The notes: generated from the letters alone by a model not told the origin. Positions 47,150 through 59,499 are shown, numbered from the stretch's first letter. The stretch is 64,000 nucleotides of DNA from Lepeophtheirus salmonis (GCF_016086655.4 NC_052140.2:18352001-18416000), one strand, 5' to 3'. Made by a program: numbers and translations.

Positions 47150-48460
47150 ATCGTAATGAAAAACTATTTGAACTTTTTTTAAAGATGAAATTCGATATGA
47201 TCCGGTCATAAAATGGTAAATTAGCCGGGTAGTAGGTAGCTCTAAGGAAATTTGCCACTTGTATGGACAAACAATTACGACTCAGTAATAATTCTAGACA
47301 TTGTAGCGTAAAACAATATGGTTTTATAAACCATCCCGATTATCTGAAGGTAACTTCTAGGTGCTCTTAGAGAAAAAAGTTATCTCGTATTGTTACACTT
47401 ATTTTAATTAACCTTGGAAGTGTTGTGTTTTTTTAAGCCCAAGACATGTCAATAATTGTGTTTATTTACATTAAATTTTAATGTAGATTTAGAAAATTTA
47501 TTATCAACAATAAACATATGCCTTTTGACTTAAAAACAAAGAAAAAAAAGATGGAGATATTTGACAAGGACTATATTTATAAAGCTTTTATAATTTTTTA
47601 GCCTCACTTGTGAGTAATTATTGTGACTAATGGAGATCTTATTATTGATTATGATGCTTCTTCTACGACAAACAGCTTTGTATAACAATAAAATATTGTT
47701 AAACTTTCTTTAAAAGTATAAAGTTAAAACAATAATCTGAAAGTGAAGTGTTAAAATACTTATTGCCCATCGTCAGTGAACAAATTTTTTATTACGCAAT
47801 GCAGGTAGTAAACTGGTTAAAAAAGAAACAAATTAAAACGTATTTTATTATATGATTAACACTTGAACAATTATAATAACTACGTCATTTTAATTTTATA
47901 TCATTTTCTTAACAATTCAATTCATTTGCACTCGTAAATATAAATTAAAATGATAAAAATATTTGTATAAATATAAGATATCGAAAAAAAAAAATTTTAA
48001 GTTAGCAGTATGAGTTTTGGGGTTCAACAGGATATATTTTGTTATTAAAAAATCGAAGAAATGAAAAAGAAAGATCAAGTAACAGTTTTAATGCATTCTC
48101 TAAACCTCGATTAAAAATAACTAAATATATAAACAAATCCTTAAAAAGGCATTTTGAAGATAAAAAAGTATAATTGTATTAAATCAAATTGAATGTTTTA
48201 GGAGCATACTATTTGTGAACAATAGCTCTGGATAAGGGTCATTGTAGCCTTTTTCTGAAAAGTTGCACATTTTGTCCATTATTGTGTGAATATGGCTTAT
48301 TTTCTAAAAACTTATTGGGAAATAAATTAAAATTAGTTAGATTACATAACAAATTTTGATTATATTTTTTAACGGGGAAATCCCCAAGCAAATACTTTCT
48401 TTTATTAAATTTTCTTTTTGGAAGTAAAACTATGTATATGATGTAATCATGGTTATGATT
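47150..48460. other. AT-rich intergenic with weak repeat similarity
   Basis: The part at 47780-47990 weakly resembles 2.27-2.48 kb (TTTGCACTCGTAAATAT block). No gene seen. Confidence 0.4.
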
Positions 48461-48462
48461 AC

Positions 48463-48675
48463 ATGATTTTATTTGTGAGGGAGCCAGAATCTAACAATTG
48501 CCAACTAAGGAAAGGGGAAATTTGGCCAACATTGACTATTGAATACTCCCCTGGAATCTTGCAACAGAGGAGAAATACTTTTTATGCGAAATTGCGAAAT
48601 ACTGTTCTTCTATTAATGCAAAAGGTTGGACGTATAATCAGTGGTGGTGATAATGAGATAAATCCGTCTAAATGA
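48463..48675 (+). pseudogene. Possible LINE ORF1-like fragment
   Basis: A 70-codon frame contains REPESNNCQLRKGEIW and IEYSPGILQQRRNTFYAKL. The order REx..KGEIx..(D/E)YS..QQRR.F resembles the C-terminal part of L1-type ORF1 RNA-binding proteins. The match is short and from memory of the pattern, so the call is tentative. No reverse transcriptase lies downstream. Confidence 0.3.
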
Positions 48676-49099
48676 CTCTTGAAGGTCTTGCCTACTTCAA
48701 ATTTGATCCAACTAATAATGTGACGTCTTTATGTATGTTAAAACTACAAATACTGATCAAAGGGAGAAATTAACGGAATAAACTCTTGATTTCTTGATAT
48801 AATGTAGAATTTTTTTTTCAACAACTTATGATAAACATAAAATAATGCAATATATGTTTTTTTTTATTAAATTGCTCAATTTTTATATTTTGGAAGTCAT
48901 TTTTGAAAAAATTTATCCTGTTTTTGTGCTCATTTCGACACAAAAAAATGGCTTTAAAATCCTAAGTCTACTTATATGGAACAAACTTGTTGGAGTAGAA
49001 TCCTATTTTTTTAGTATTTGAAAACCAAATCTTATGCATTTCAATTGTTTATAATGAGACCTGCCTCTCTTCATAACCTAGTATCCAGGGGTAAAGGTC

Positions 49100-49790
49100 T
49101 GGACTGTTTGGTGTTCAAAAATCTGAGCTCCCATAGGGAGTACTAGCGACAAATCCTGCACTTTTTTTGGCCTTGTGGTACGGTACAATTTCTTCCTTCG
49201 GCTACTACATCCACCCTCTCAAGCACCTTCGAGTACAATTCCTGATGCTTTCTTTCACCTCACAGAAGGTGACACCCAGGATCATTGTTCCAGCTGAATT
49301 ATTCGTCTCCCCAATACATTGACTACAGAATGGTCTGAATAGCTCCCTCTGTCGTTCTTGCACAGTCAACCATGAAAATGTTATCGTAGGAAAAATCTCA
49401 ATAATTCTCCAGTTGACTTAATCGAGTTTATGATTTATTTGCTTCAGATCAGCTTGGTGCCCTGCTGTTCTCAGTGAGAAGATGTTTAGAAGCTCTGACT
49501 CTAGAGATATATCCCAGAAAGTCCTTGAGTGTTTTCTTGAATGTCATCTTGCTCATGTTAATTGTTTTTGCAAATTCGGCAATGGGAGTGGTTGGGTTTG
49601 TATAGATTGACATTGAAGCTACGCCACGAACCTGTGGGATCACTTTTTATAAGCTGTTACCTTGTGATGTTTCCTGTAGGTCTTCCTCTCGGTGTCAAAA
49701 TTATTACAAATCCGGCAAAAAGTACTTTTTCAATACAGTAAGACGCTTGATAATGTCATGCAGAGTGAATCCAATTCGCATATAACAGTT
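49100..49790 (-). pseudogene. mariner-family transposase N-terminal to first-Asp relic
   Basis: Minus strand, from high to low coordinates: YTNPTTPIAEFAKTINMSKM (second helix-turn-helix), FLGYISRVRASKHLLTE, a decayed first-Asp stretch near 49390, then GTMILGVTFCEVKESIRNC near 49260, which corresponds to the MVLGVV block of relatives. Several stops and frameshifts. The catalytic second and third Asp blocks are missing. Confidence 0.68.
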
Positions 49791-50429
49791 CTTATAGTCT
49801 GCTGTACCTCTAACTGTCATCTGATTATTTTTTAAATACAAAATTAGTTTACTAACAGGGCACTTGGATATTTGGAACTAGGAATTCATATCCCCAACCT
49901 ATAGAAGTTGTTCCAATTTATCTGAACCACCTTGTATATTTAATTCTTTTTCATTCCACCTTATAATATCACGTTTATAATAATTATTAATTATATCAAG
50001 ATGCCAAAAATTCTCAAGAAATACTTCACATTTATTTTACATATTTTCGAAAGGAAATGTGACAGCAATAAATTTAATGTGACGGTAATATAGATGATAA
50101 ATTATTTTATTTTAAAAGATTGGAGTTTTTTAAAGTCATTAAAAATCGAATAGAAAAATCATATGATATTTGTGAGAAGTGAGAAGATGGGTAGTAATCC
50201 CTTTGGATAACAAAAATATGCAATGTAAAATAGTTTAAAAATCACTTGAGTCCATGTATATTCGGATTAGTGTTTTAAAAGTATAGTGCAGGTACTCTAA
50301 ACTTGTAGTAGTATGACTAAATTACTAAGCACATGATTCTAATGAAATCCAAAAAATATGACTAAAAAGCAATTTGCAATGTGTTGAAATACAATTTTTG
50401 TATAAAATTTTTTACCCAATATGTCCTTC

Positions 50430-50780
50430 TTCATAAGTTATAACAACCTCGAAACGCCGGCGAACAGAGTGGCAACTCTTTAGGATAAAACCCGTGCCCT
50501 TGCAGCTTAGAACAATAATCCAAATTTGGATAAGAGGTGAGGCGGACATTTTTCTCCAATATACCCCGAAATGAAATGTCCAGGAGATGTATGTTATGGC
50601 TTAAAGAGGGGCTCATAGATTCAGGCCAGAAGCCAGCCTTATTGTTGCTGCAGAAGTTATAGCTCTTTTTCACTGTATAGGGCAATAATATACTTTTTGA
50701 TTTTGTAGGCAGTCCAAATGGAAATGCCAACAGTCTATGCAATCTTCTCGGCACTGACACTGGTGCAGAGTAGATCGGAC
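50430..50780 (-). pseudogene. mariner-family transposase C-terminal relic
   Basis: A 109-codon minus frame contains NFCSNNKAGFWPES, a degenerate third-Asp region HNIHLLDISFRGILEKNV, LTSYPNLDY, and an end AFRG. This matches the layout FWP..WPPSSPDLNPLD..WG.LE in relatives; the second-Asp block is not recognisable. Confidence 0.65.
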
Positions 50781-50789
50781 ACGCGTTGT

Positions 50790-52320
50790 CTTTTTTATAG
50801 TTGCTCCGACATTTTTATATTATGAGATATGGACTTAAAGAAGCTTGTTTATTTGTGTTACCCTGTAGTTTGGTGGTGTAATGAAGCCTTGGAAATAAAA
50901 ATAATGGGACAACATTGTAATTAAATGCTTTGCCAAGTTTAGGGTCCCATGTCTGTACAGTATGATGATTTTTCTTTGAACTTCGGACATATATTATAAT
51001 AAGAGTCTTTAATATCATCGTCTCCACCTTCAAATACCAAAATATTTATAGGTATTTTGCTAACGAAATAAAAAAGAAATTAAACTTTTTTTATATTATT
51101 AATATTTGAATCGTAGATATAGTTTTTCTATCATTGGTCTGATGTATTACGTATTTTAATTATTTTTTTACGAATTTTAAAGAGCTTTTTGTTCATTAAT
51201 TTTACACATTTTTACGTATTTAAGTACTTGCTTATAAGTACATTTAAAATATTAAGAAAAAAAAAAGTTTTATGAACTTCTTTTAAACACATTTACACTG
51301 ATGAATTTTACTTCTGCTCATTTAATATATATTTTCTTACTTATTTTGATAAAGTTTTATCATTATAAATTGAATTAATTATCGAGAACCATATATTTTA
51401 GTTAATATTTATGTTGCCCAGTGGTTCTCAAACTTTTTACAATGTAGACAATCCGAGGAAATATCAATCTCCTAGATTAGTAGTATTTTGACAAAAACTG
51501 AGCAATAAAAGCATATCATTATCTTTATGTACTAAAGGTTCTACTCCCACTGTTAGGTATGCTATATTTTGAAGATACACTAATTTGATAATTGGAGTCA
51601 ACTTTTGACATGCAAATGTAGATAGTATATTTATTAAGAAAGCAAAGTTTATTTGTCTGTGTGTATGAAAAACATTCAAAGATTGAAGAGTATACAGTGC
51701 ACCCTGATGTGTATCATATACCAATCTTTTATATATTTTCAAGACTGTCTTTTGTGATATCAACCATGGAATCCAAAACGGTGGAGCAAATCAGTCTGAA
51801 ATTTAGCAAGTAGACATATAAAATAACCATGCATGGTCTTTGATATTTTTTCGGACCTCTGAGATCATTCAAAGAATGTTTTTAACCGAAATAGAACCTA
51901 CTTCCCTTTTTCTCTTTCTATATATATCTCCTTCTCTCTTGTTTCAGTTCTTCTTTATTCATTTTGTTTTACTATTCCAATGTATTCAGAACACAGTCAT
52001 CCTTAGCTAGTCAGTTTATATTTCTATATAATATATGTAGAGCTTGAATGATATGGGATAAATCAGTATACCATACAACAAATATATAAACAATGTACAT
52101 AAACTTTTGAATAATTAAGGATAAAAATACCTTACTAAATGGATCATTTCAATTTCATTGAAAAATTTGCAAAATATCTCAAGAGTTTAAAAAAAGCCCT
52201 AACTTACACTATGAGTTATCAAACATTATACAGTATGAGTCTACTTAGGTACAGTACAAAATATTCATGCTAGCCACTGTTTACCAAATAATACTTATAT
52301 CTTATAATTATGTAAAATAT
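50790..52320. other. Intergenic, unrecognised
   Basis: Minus frames at 50815-51033 and 51464-51763 (99 codons, starting MISQKTVLKIYKRL) show no known motif. They could be worn element sequence. Confidence 0.4.
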
Positions 52321-52383
52321 ATCGAAGTGGAAGATGAAATTAAGGATGCACTTTGCGTAGGGCTCAAAAAATAATATTGGTCA

Positions 52384-53330
52384 GTGACTATGCCACCGAA
52401 TATTCGGACTCACCTAAAATCAGACGCAGTCATCAGTATAGGTGTGTTTATATTATACTTCAGCGGCACTATGGGATCCATAATAAGGACATCAGAGCTG
52501 GAGGATTTTGTTAACAGACATCTGAGTGTGATTCTACAATATCAGACTCTCATTTCCTCGAGGAAGGCTATTTACAATGTCTACCTACAGTTCAAGGTAT
52601 GGGAGGACCTCAAACAATCTTCAGGAGTAGGCAAGAAACCCTCCGTGTCTGTCTACAGTCTAAAGTAGGCCTTCAAAAAAAAATGTAATTCTTCAGTTGC
52701 TGAAATAGCCAGGAAGATGAATAAGTTCCCATCAGCCATGTCCAGGACTGTAAAAAAGACAAGAGAAAAATCACTGTGGCGTATTATGCGACCTCTTTTG
52801 ACAAAACAGCAAATATAAGTATTTTCTCATGAGAAGACCTTCACTGTTGACCCTCTCTTTAACAAGCAGAATGATCGAGTACTGTCATCTGGGATAGTAG
52901 TAGAGGATCACTGATATGTCTTCACCACCGAACACCCAGCTTCAGTGATGATGGTAGGCCTGATTCCATCCAACGTGAAGGCCGTGAATTGTGTGGGATT
53001 CTCTTTAGTATACAAGCTGAACGCTAATGAGTAAGTCAAAATTCTGGAAACCCAAATGGGATCATTGATCAAATCCATGGTTGTCTATTCTTCCTGGGTG
53101 CTCCAATAAGATGAAGCATCTCCCCACACCATAAAGAAACCCCAAGAGTGACTCCAGGCCATCATGTACTTCTGGGTAAAGGACTTCTGGCCACTGATGA
53201 GCCAGACATGAAACCCATAAAATATTTCATTTAGACGCACCTCGATTCCAGGGCCTGCAGAAGACGCCAATTAAGCATCCTGCCATGGGCTTCAATACTT
53301 TGTGGGTTAAAAAGCGAAAATAATAACTTT
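52384..53330 (+). pseudogene. mariner-family transposase, full span but heavily mutated
   Basis: Most blocks can be followed: KAIYNVYLQFK near 52565, GVGKKPSVSVYSLK near 52630, VAEIARKMNKFPSAMSRTVK near 52700, first-Asp region HEKTFTVDPLFNKQND near 52835-52875, VKAVNCVGFSL, then a degenerate second-Asp block with HTIKKPQE near 53130 and FWVKDFWPLMSQT near 53175. At least seven in-frame stops. It resembles the 24-kb copy but is older. Confidence 0.75.
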
Positions 53331-54057
53331 TCTCCCAGTATTTAACAGAACTGAGGCAAATCCACTATTTGAGTTATGTTTATTCACATAGTGATTTACT
53401 TATCATATCTCAATATGGTTGTTTATTTTTTCCTTCATTTATTTTTTGTAAGTTTTTTTTTTATCTACTGTAGTTATATTTAATAATCCTGTCAGACCCA
53501 CCAGGAATTGAAAATAAAATCGAAAATAACTATAGTATTATTATAACTTTTCGATCATATTAAAACTATTCAGAAATATTTTTCTAAATAACTTCAATAG
53601 GTTCGCCAGAATTTGATGGGACATTTCTGTCCTTCTGGGTAAGGACAGTAAGTTTTTATTATGTATAAACAAAGTACTTTAGTTACGCTATAGAGTTCAA
53701 TTATTTATATTTATTGATTCTTTTTTGATACTTTTTACGTCTAATTAATTCAAGTTAAGAACAACTTTGTAGTAGTAAAGAAATGATTAATTATTTAGAT
53801 ATTTAGAATAATAAATGTTAAAGCTATTTACACATGTTATATCTAGAAGATTTCGCTTCTTTGATCTATGAGATCGACTCCGGCAAACAATGTGAATTAT
53901 TTGTGAAATTATAGTGATCTACTATGATGAAAAATAATGCTATAACAAATGAATAAATATATGGGATACTAGTGTCACATCGATGCGAAAGGATTGCCAT
54001 TACTACCCGACGTACTTGGAGACACGTAAACAAACACTGCTTAAGTAGCTACGCTCT

Positions 54058-54115
54058 TTTTTTTTTTTTAATGTTCCTTTGATTAGTTAAATTCTGGCCA
54101 ATTATGCAATGCTAC
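54058..54115 (+). repeat. R3 dispersed repeat, left-end fragment
   Basis: A T run, then AATGTTCCTTTGATTAGTTA, matches the start of R3 copies at 20.31 kb. It abuts the piggyBac-like fragment. Confidence 0.4.
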
Positions 54116-54119
54116 CAAA

Positions 54120-54362
54120 TCTCCGCATATCACTGAAGACAACACTTTTAACATTACAAGAGTTGCAGAAATGACACTAAGGTATGACGGAGGGTACTAT
54201 TTGATATACTTCAAAAGTGAAACAAAAAGTGATTGTCAAATGTGTAAAGCAACCTACCCACTTCAAAAGCAAACTAATTATAGATGTAAGAGATATGAAA
54301 TAGATATTCACACCAAGTGCTTTGAAGCCTACCACACAAAATCAACGTATTTTTTTTTCTAA
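54120..54362 (+). pseudogene. piggyBac-like transposase C-terminal cysteine-rich domain
   Basis: The frame ends with a zinc-finger-like segment: SDCQMCKATYP, NYRCKRYEIDIHTKC and FEAYHTK. The pattern C-x2-C, RCxxC (second Cys here Tyr), HTxCF..YH is characteristic of the C-terminal domain of piggyBac-derived transposases, where it helps bind element ends. No upstream catalytic DDD domain was found, so this is a truncated copy. Confidence 0.55.
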
Positions 54363-54940
54363 TATTAATAAAATTGGATAATATGGCAAAGTTATGACGA
54401 GAAATAGTGGTTTAATAACAATAAATACAGGGCAAAGTAAAAAGTTATTCACTTCATTTAAACAATATATTTAACATACATAGTTAGGATTATCCGATCT
54501 AGATAGTTCCAAACGGTTTTTGTCTAATTTTCATTTCCTGGGTAATGGAATAAGTGCTCAGATGTCGTTCCAATTTGACTTTTTCTATTATATTATCGAC
54601 ATTTTCGACTTCCATAATACTAAAACGGTATTATTGGAACTACCGCTTTGCTGTTGCATTCGACACTTTATAAAAAAATTATGGTCGACATTGAGTTTTT
54701 AACATTTTGTGTGACCTGGATCTATCAAAACTTTATAGCCTGTTAATGTAAATATAAATAAACCTTTCAAAGTTTCACCAAAATCGATGCGTAAATTTTT
54801 CAAAATCCTGCTTAAAAAAAATAATAATGCATAGCCTTGATCTCTCAAAATTCAATAGCCCCCTACTGTTGACTTATACCACATTGAAATGTAAACACTT
54901 ACTTATTTAATAATTAATGAAGGTTGAGTGATTTAAACTA
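54363..54940. other. Intergenic, unrecognised
   Basis: The frame at 54520-54702 is hydrophobic with no motif. Confidence 0.45.
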
Positions 54941-54949
54941 ATTTATATT

Positions 54950-55330
54950 TCAATAAATGAAGGTATAAGCAATAAGTTACAAAACAAGACAAACCTGAGC
55001 TCTATAGCTTAAGTACAAGTCGAGAAAATGACACTTGAACGTGATCGATAATTTCCATTTGCGCACTCCTTGACGGTGGACGTCTCCATAACCACAGTCT
55101 ACGCTGTCAGAAATTCCGAATTGTTATATAGAAAGAAGTATTCTGAAAAAAGGCCAAAATGGAGCCGGATGAATTGAATAAATACAGCCAGGCCAATTGT
55201 ATCAAGTCCATGAGGGCCCATTCAAGAGATCTCGGCGTTTTACACCAGATTGCCCAGAAAGTCATTAAAAAAGTGGATGGAAAGAGTCTTGTAAGAGTGA
55301 AGAGGCCACTTTTTATACCAGCAATGTAAT
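54950..55330 (+). pseudogene. mariner transposase 5' half, same subfamily as 25.56 kb
   Basis: The shared ACTTGAACGTGATCGA stretch, SITTVYAVRNSELLYRKK near 55100 and CIKSMRAHSRDLGVLHQIAQ near 55200 align with the 25.56-kb copy, as does about 100 bases of leader. The frame ends after KSLVRVKRPLFIPAM at 55330. No catalytic blocks follow. Confidence 0.68.
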
Positions 55331-55399
55331 AAATCCATTTGCCCAGAAAAAACATTTGATGGATACTACAAAGTGAACATAAAAAAGCTATGGGGTGCA

Positions 55400-56220
55400 C
55401 TGATGATGAACTACGGATTAAGACGAAAAAAAACCCTCAGAAATAGTTACTTCTGTTGAGCAAACATAGTTTTTCTACATACAAATTTATTTGCAAAAAA
55501 TGACATTTTTTGCATTGTTATAATATCGTAGATATATTTAGAAAATGCATTCGTTTTGCAACCATAACTGATAAAAACCCAAAAGCACTTGCGGTTTCTA
55601 TAAATATACGATTATATATCTACTTATCATCAAATACTCAATATACATAGCATACCAAAATTGAATTACCATAAAAAAAATTCCAATATTTTGCACAATT
55701 TATACATATTCTTGGAGATTTGCAAATCTTAATGTATGTTCGGACTTTATGAGGCAATAACATGACCTCACTATAGAAACGTGATACATATTTTCAACAC
55801 GCAAGTTTTGATTATTATATTTCTATGAGGGTTTCATATTCTCTTGATATATTTTTTTTAATTTCGGGAAAAAGCAAATAAATAAAAAAAATACTATGAA
55901 ATTTAAGTTGTTTTTATTATACTGTAAGTGGAAAAATTAGATTTTCATCTCACTTTACCTATAATTACTCTAAAAAGAAAGAAAGAGGCAACAGATATAT
56001 CAATGCAAAACCAATTATTATCTTTAAAACTAATGATCATAAAATTGTCTACATACTAATAAGATCATCTTTTTGAATTACTGTTATTGGTAGAGATAAG
56101 ATTTTTGTAGATTTATAATTCATTTTGATTCTCTTAACATTCTACTAATATGTTCATCTTTACAATTTAATGAATGTTTGGGGGGGAGTACAGCTTAGCA
56201 GTCTTAATATTACATTAAAT
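55400..56220. other. AT-rich intergenic
   Basis: No gene or element recognised. Confidence 0.5.
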
Positions 56221-56221
56221 T

Positions 56222-56370
56222 ATCTGCAATCAGCCATGACATAAAGGAAATAAACACTAACCCCACTCATAGCAATGATCTAGGAAGGAATTATCAATTC
56301 TACTCCGAGTCTAACAAGGATTTACACTCATAACTCCACAACAAATCCTAATATTTACTCATAGACTTTC
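56222..56370 (+). repeat. R1 dispersed repeat, partial copy
   Basis: CTGCAATCAGCCATGACATA, CTACTCCGAGTCTAACAAGG and ACTCATAACTCCACAACAAA match the right part of the R1 copies near 8.1 and 10.65 kb. Confidence 0.55.
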
Positions 56371-56399
56371 CCTCACTTCTGATTACTTTACTGTGTTGG

Positions 56400-56720
56400 G
56401 CAGCAAAACGTAGAGTTTTAAGCCTCCTGGCCTTCATTACCTATGTCAGAAGGTGATGTAAGGTCCTTGTGTATAAGAAGAATGCCAAGTCGCCCTCAAC
56501 GACTCTCCTAATCGTCCGAGCAGCCACGGAGAAGTTATTAAAGAGTCAAATCATCGAGTTTTCTACTCCAAGGTGGACAAGAACTCTGGATCCCTCTTTA
56601 AATTTTGCCCTCCACTTCCTGCTTTCCTGGAGAGGTCTCCTTTCTCGTTCTTCACCTTGGCCACCTTGAATACCTGCCTCCTGGAGCACTTAGAGATTTT
56701 TAAAATTCAAAAGTTTTTTC
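56400..56720 (-). pseudogene. mariner-family transposase N-terminal half
   Basis: Minus strand: LKISKCSRRQVFKVAKVKN (first helix-turn-helix), GDLSRKAGSGGQNLKRDPEF, SVAARTIRRVVEGDLAFF (second HTH) and LHHLLT, broken by two frameshifts and a stop. No catalytic region follows at lower coordinates; instead an R1 repeat copy begins about 30 bases away. Confidence 0.72.
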
Positions 56721-57670
56721 TATAATAAGACTCTCTCATGTCCATTATTTAGATGGCACTGCAACGGACTGGAGGAGGAAGAAGGAAAGGAAAAAATCTT
56801 AAATGTGTCATAATATTCGCCACCGTAACTTCAGTACCTAAGAGATCTGAGATATGACGTCTTTTGGCTTCTTGGTTAGTCATACCGACGAGATGAAAAA
56901 GTGTTTACAATAGTTTCTTGATGCACAAAGGATTTTAATCTAATATGTCAAAAAAAATCACTAAACCTTTCTTTATAAATGTGAAAATGTACTTTTTGCG
57001 TCTAAATCCTGTATATTTATTGTTCTCTCTTTAAAAATAATTATGACAGTAGAGGGAAGTAAAAAAATTATCTTTTGTTTGCAAATACAAAATGAAGCAA
57101 TCGTAAAATTTCATATTTTTTACATCTAAATATGTTCTACGTCCATTATTTTTTGATCAAGGGTATGTGAATGAGCGAACATATGTTAGGTACACGGTCT
57201 ATGATTCGCTACTATTTAAACCGGTATATTGCTACTTACAGAATAGAGATGGGATTTGTGAAAGAGTGCGAGGAAAAGGCGGGAGAGAGAAATATGGTAT
57301 GACTGAATGAAGACCATTATTAATATTAGCTTATTGTTAACTCATTTTTGGGAAGAAAATGACTAACTGCTATTTAGAAGCAAACCTTACAAATTTAAAA
57401 AAAAACATTATGCATGAAAATATTTTTTTATTTTTAAATCAATTTTCACTAATAATGGGAGAGGATTGTTCTTTTAAAGGGGTTTCTTAATATACTCACA
57501 ACTTATTGAATAATGAACAAAAAAAGGAGAAAGAGAACCCGCAGCAACCGTTTTTCCTCTTTTTAAATGTTAAACTTAGTTTTTTCTTTAGATCGATTGT
57601 TTTTCTTTATTTCCCCTATTAAAAGAATGAACCAAACTCTTTGTCCCCCCCCCCTCTTTCTCGACCAATC
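56720..57670. other. AT-rich intergenic
   Basis: Nothing recognised; a C run lies near 57645. Confidence 0.5.
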
Positions 57671-57673
57671 ACT

Positions 57674-58260
57674 GCTTTTATAATCCCCTCATATGGGAAC
57701 AATGTAGGAACAAAAATTATGCTTCATTACTCCAGGTCTCTAGAATTCCATGACCTTACCTATACATTCTTATCCCTCATTTTCTTCAACCTATCAATTT
57801 GACTAAAAATACACGGGTTAGCTTTTTTAAAAACCCACAGGCTCTGTTTTAATCGGGATAATTTATGATACATCATTTTTAAAGAATAAATTGTAAAAAC
57901 TTTGATTCTGAGTCATTTTTCATTTAATATATAATAAAAGTTTAATTTAGTGAATCAAATATAATTAAATTACGCTTATATACCCTCATGTGGGAACAAA
58001 AATTATGCTTGATTATTCCAGGTCTCTAGAACTCCATGATCGTGCCTAAACATTCTTAGCCCTCATTTTCTTCAACCTATCAATTTCACTAAAAGTACAC
58101 GGGTTAACTTTTTTTTAAATCCCACGGGTTAAGTTTTGTTCGGGATCATTTATTAACACATCATTTTTAAAGAATATATCGTAAAAACTTGAAACTGAGT
58201 CATACTTCATTTGACATATAATAAAAGTTTAATTTAGTGAATATTGTTTAACTAAATTAA
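57674..58260. repeat. Direct tandem duplication of about 290 bp
   Basis: Unit 1 is 57674-57972 and unit 2 is 57973-58260. Both carry CAAAAATTATGCTT, CCAGGTCTCTAGAA, CCTCATTTTCTTCAACCTAT, ACACGGGTTA, ACATCATTTTTAAAGAATA and ATAATAAAAGTTTAATTTAG in the same order. Unit 1 has an extra 11-base stretch. Divergence of several percent shows it is not recent. No frame is conserved. Confidence 0.85.
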
Positions 58261-58879
58261 GCTTATATCATGAAATAATTAAATGCTGAATACTTCCATC
58301 ATATTATAAAAAAATAATTAGTTTAATTATGTATTACTATATACGTTAATTATGGTTTTTATAATATACTTTTAAAATTAAAAAAATGGAAATAGATAAG
58401 TGTTGTACACAAAAATACTCTTAGACGCAACATGTAAATAATTATTTCCAGGGAAAAATAATCTTAAATGTTCTATTATAGCAGGAGCTTGCAATACATG
58501 TGCCCCTATAAGGTTGTAATATAAATTCAAATTAATAAAAGATACATTAAATAGTGCTGAACAAGATATATAAGTAAATTAAACTAAAAAACACATCATT
58601 GATTGCAAACTAATTAAGAAATATATTAAAATTGCAAATTGCCGATATATATTTTCTCGAATATTTGATATTTTATGCTTGGATTTTAAATAGTTTTAGA
58701 TCTGGTAAATAGAAGGCAAATTCTTCATGAGAAGATCCTCTCTGGTGGTGATACATGTGTGAAGTGAGTGTTTCCCTATAAATGAATCTAAATCTAAAGA
58801 GCAAATAAAAGTCTTACATTTCACAAGTTGAAAAGAAAAAAACAAATTCAATCATAATTTCTATACTTTATTTCTTTTA

Positions 58880-59490
58880 ATTTATGATAGAATATGTATA
58901 CACTCTTCATCTGAGGTAAACTCTAAACATTTAACAAATTCTGAATTCGAAAACACCCACTTCTGAAGCATCCTTTTGCAAGTTCCATCAATATTTTTCA
59001 CTTGTAGACCGGGGTCCATTTGCCCTCTTTTCCGTCTAAAAAAACGAGCATTCCCTTTGCAGATCAGTATCAAATTGTCTCAACTTCCAATTTAACCTCA
59101 TTAGTTTCCATCAATTTATTCTCCTCCAGAGAGACCCCAACAAATTATTTCATAAAGGATTTGGAACCTTAAAGTTTGAAGTCTCGTCAGAGGAAAAAAA
59201 ATCAATTCATCCTCGTCAAGGACTTCCTTGTGAATTTTAAAATGGGACTCTCTGAAAACGTGGAAACGACAATGTCGCAGGACATGGTATGTTCCGACAG
59301 TAGGCATAAACGCCATATAATAACTATAGGGGTGAGTAAACTAGCAGAATTCATCTCGAAAATTACTCTTGATATCGTCAAGAAGCTCATCTGCTCCCTA
59401 GAAGGACAATTTATAGAGCTGCTTAAGCAGATCATTCTCGGAAGACATCCATACGTTCATCTTATCATCTCACATAACTTCTCACTAAAA
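58880..59490. other. GC-richer island with unidentified frames
   Basis: The plus frame at 59176-59493 (105 codons, starting MKSRQRKKNQFILVKDFLV) and the minus frame at 58882-59073 (63 codons) are longer and less AT-biased than chance frames nearby. I recognise no family, splice site pair or transposon motif. It may be an old element or part of an unknown gene. Confidence 0.3.
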
Positions 59491-59499
59491 TAACCAAAC

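Noticed and set aside
53085..53270. Minus-strand frame taken as a membrane protein
   Set aside because: It is antisense to the degenerate mariner at 52.4-53.3 kb.
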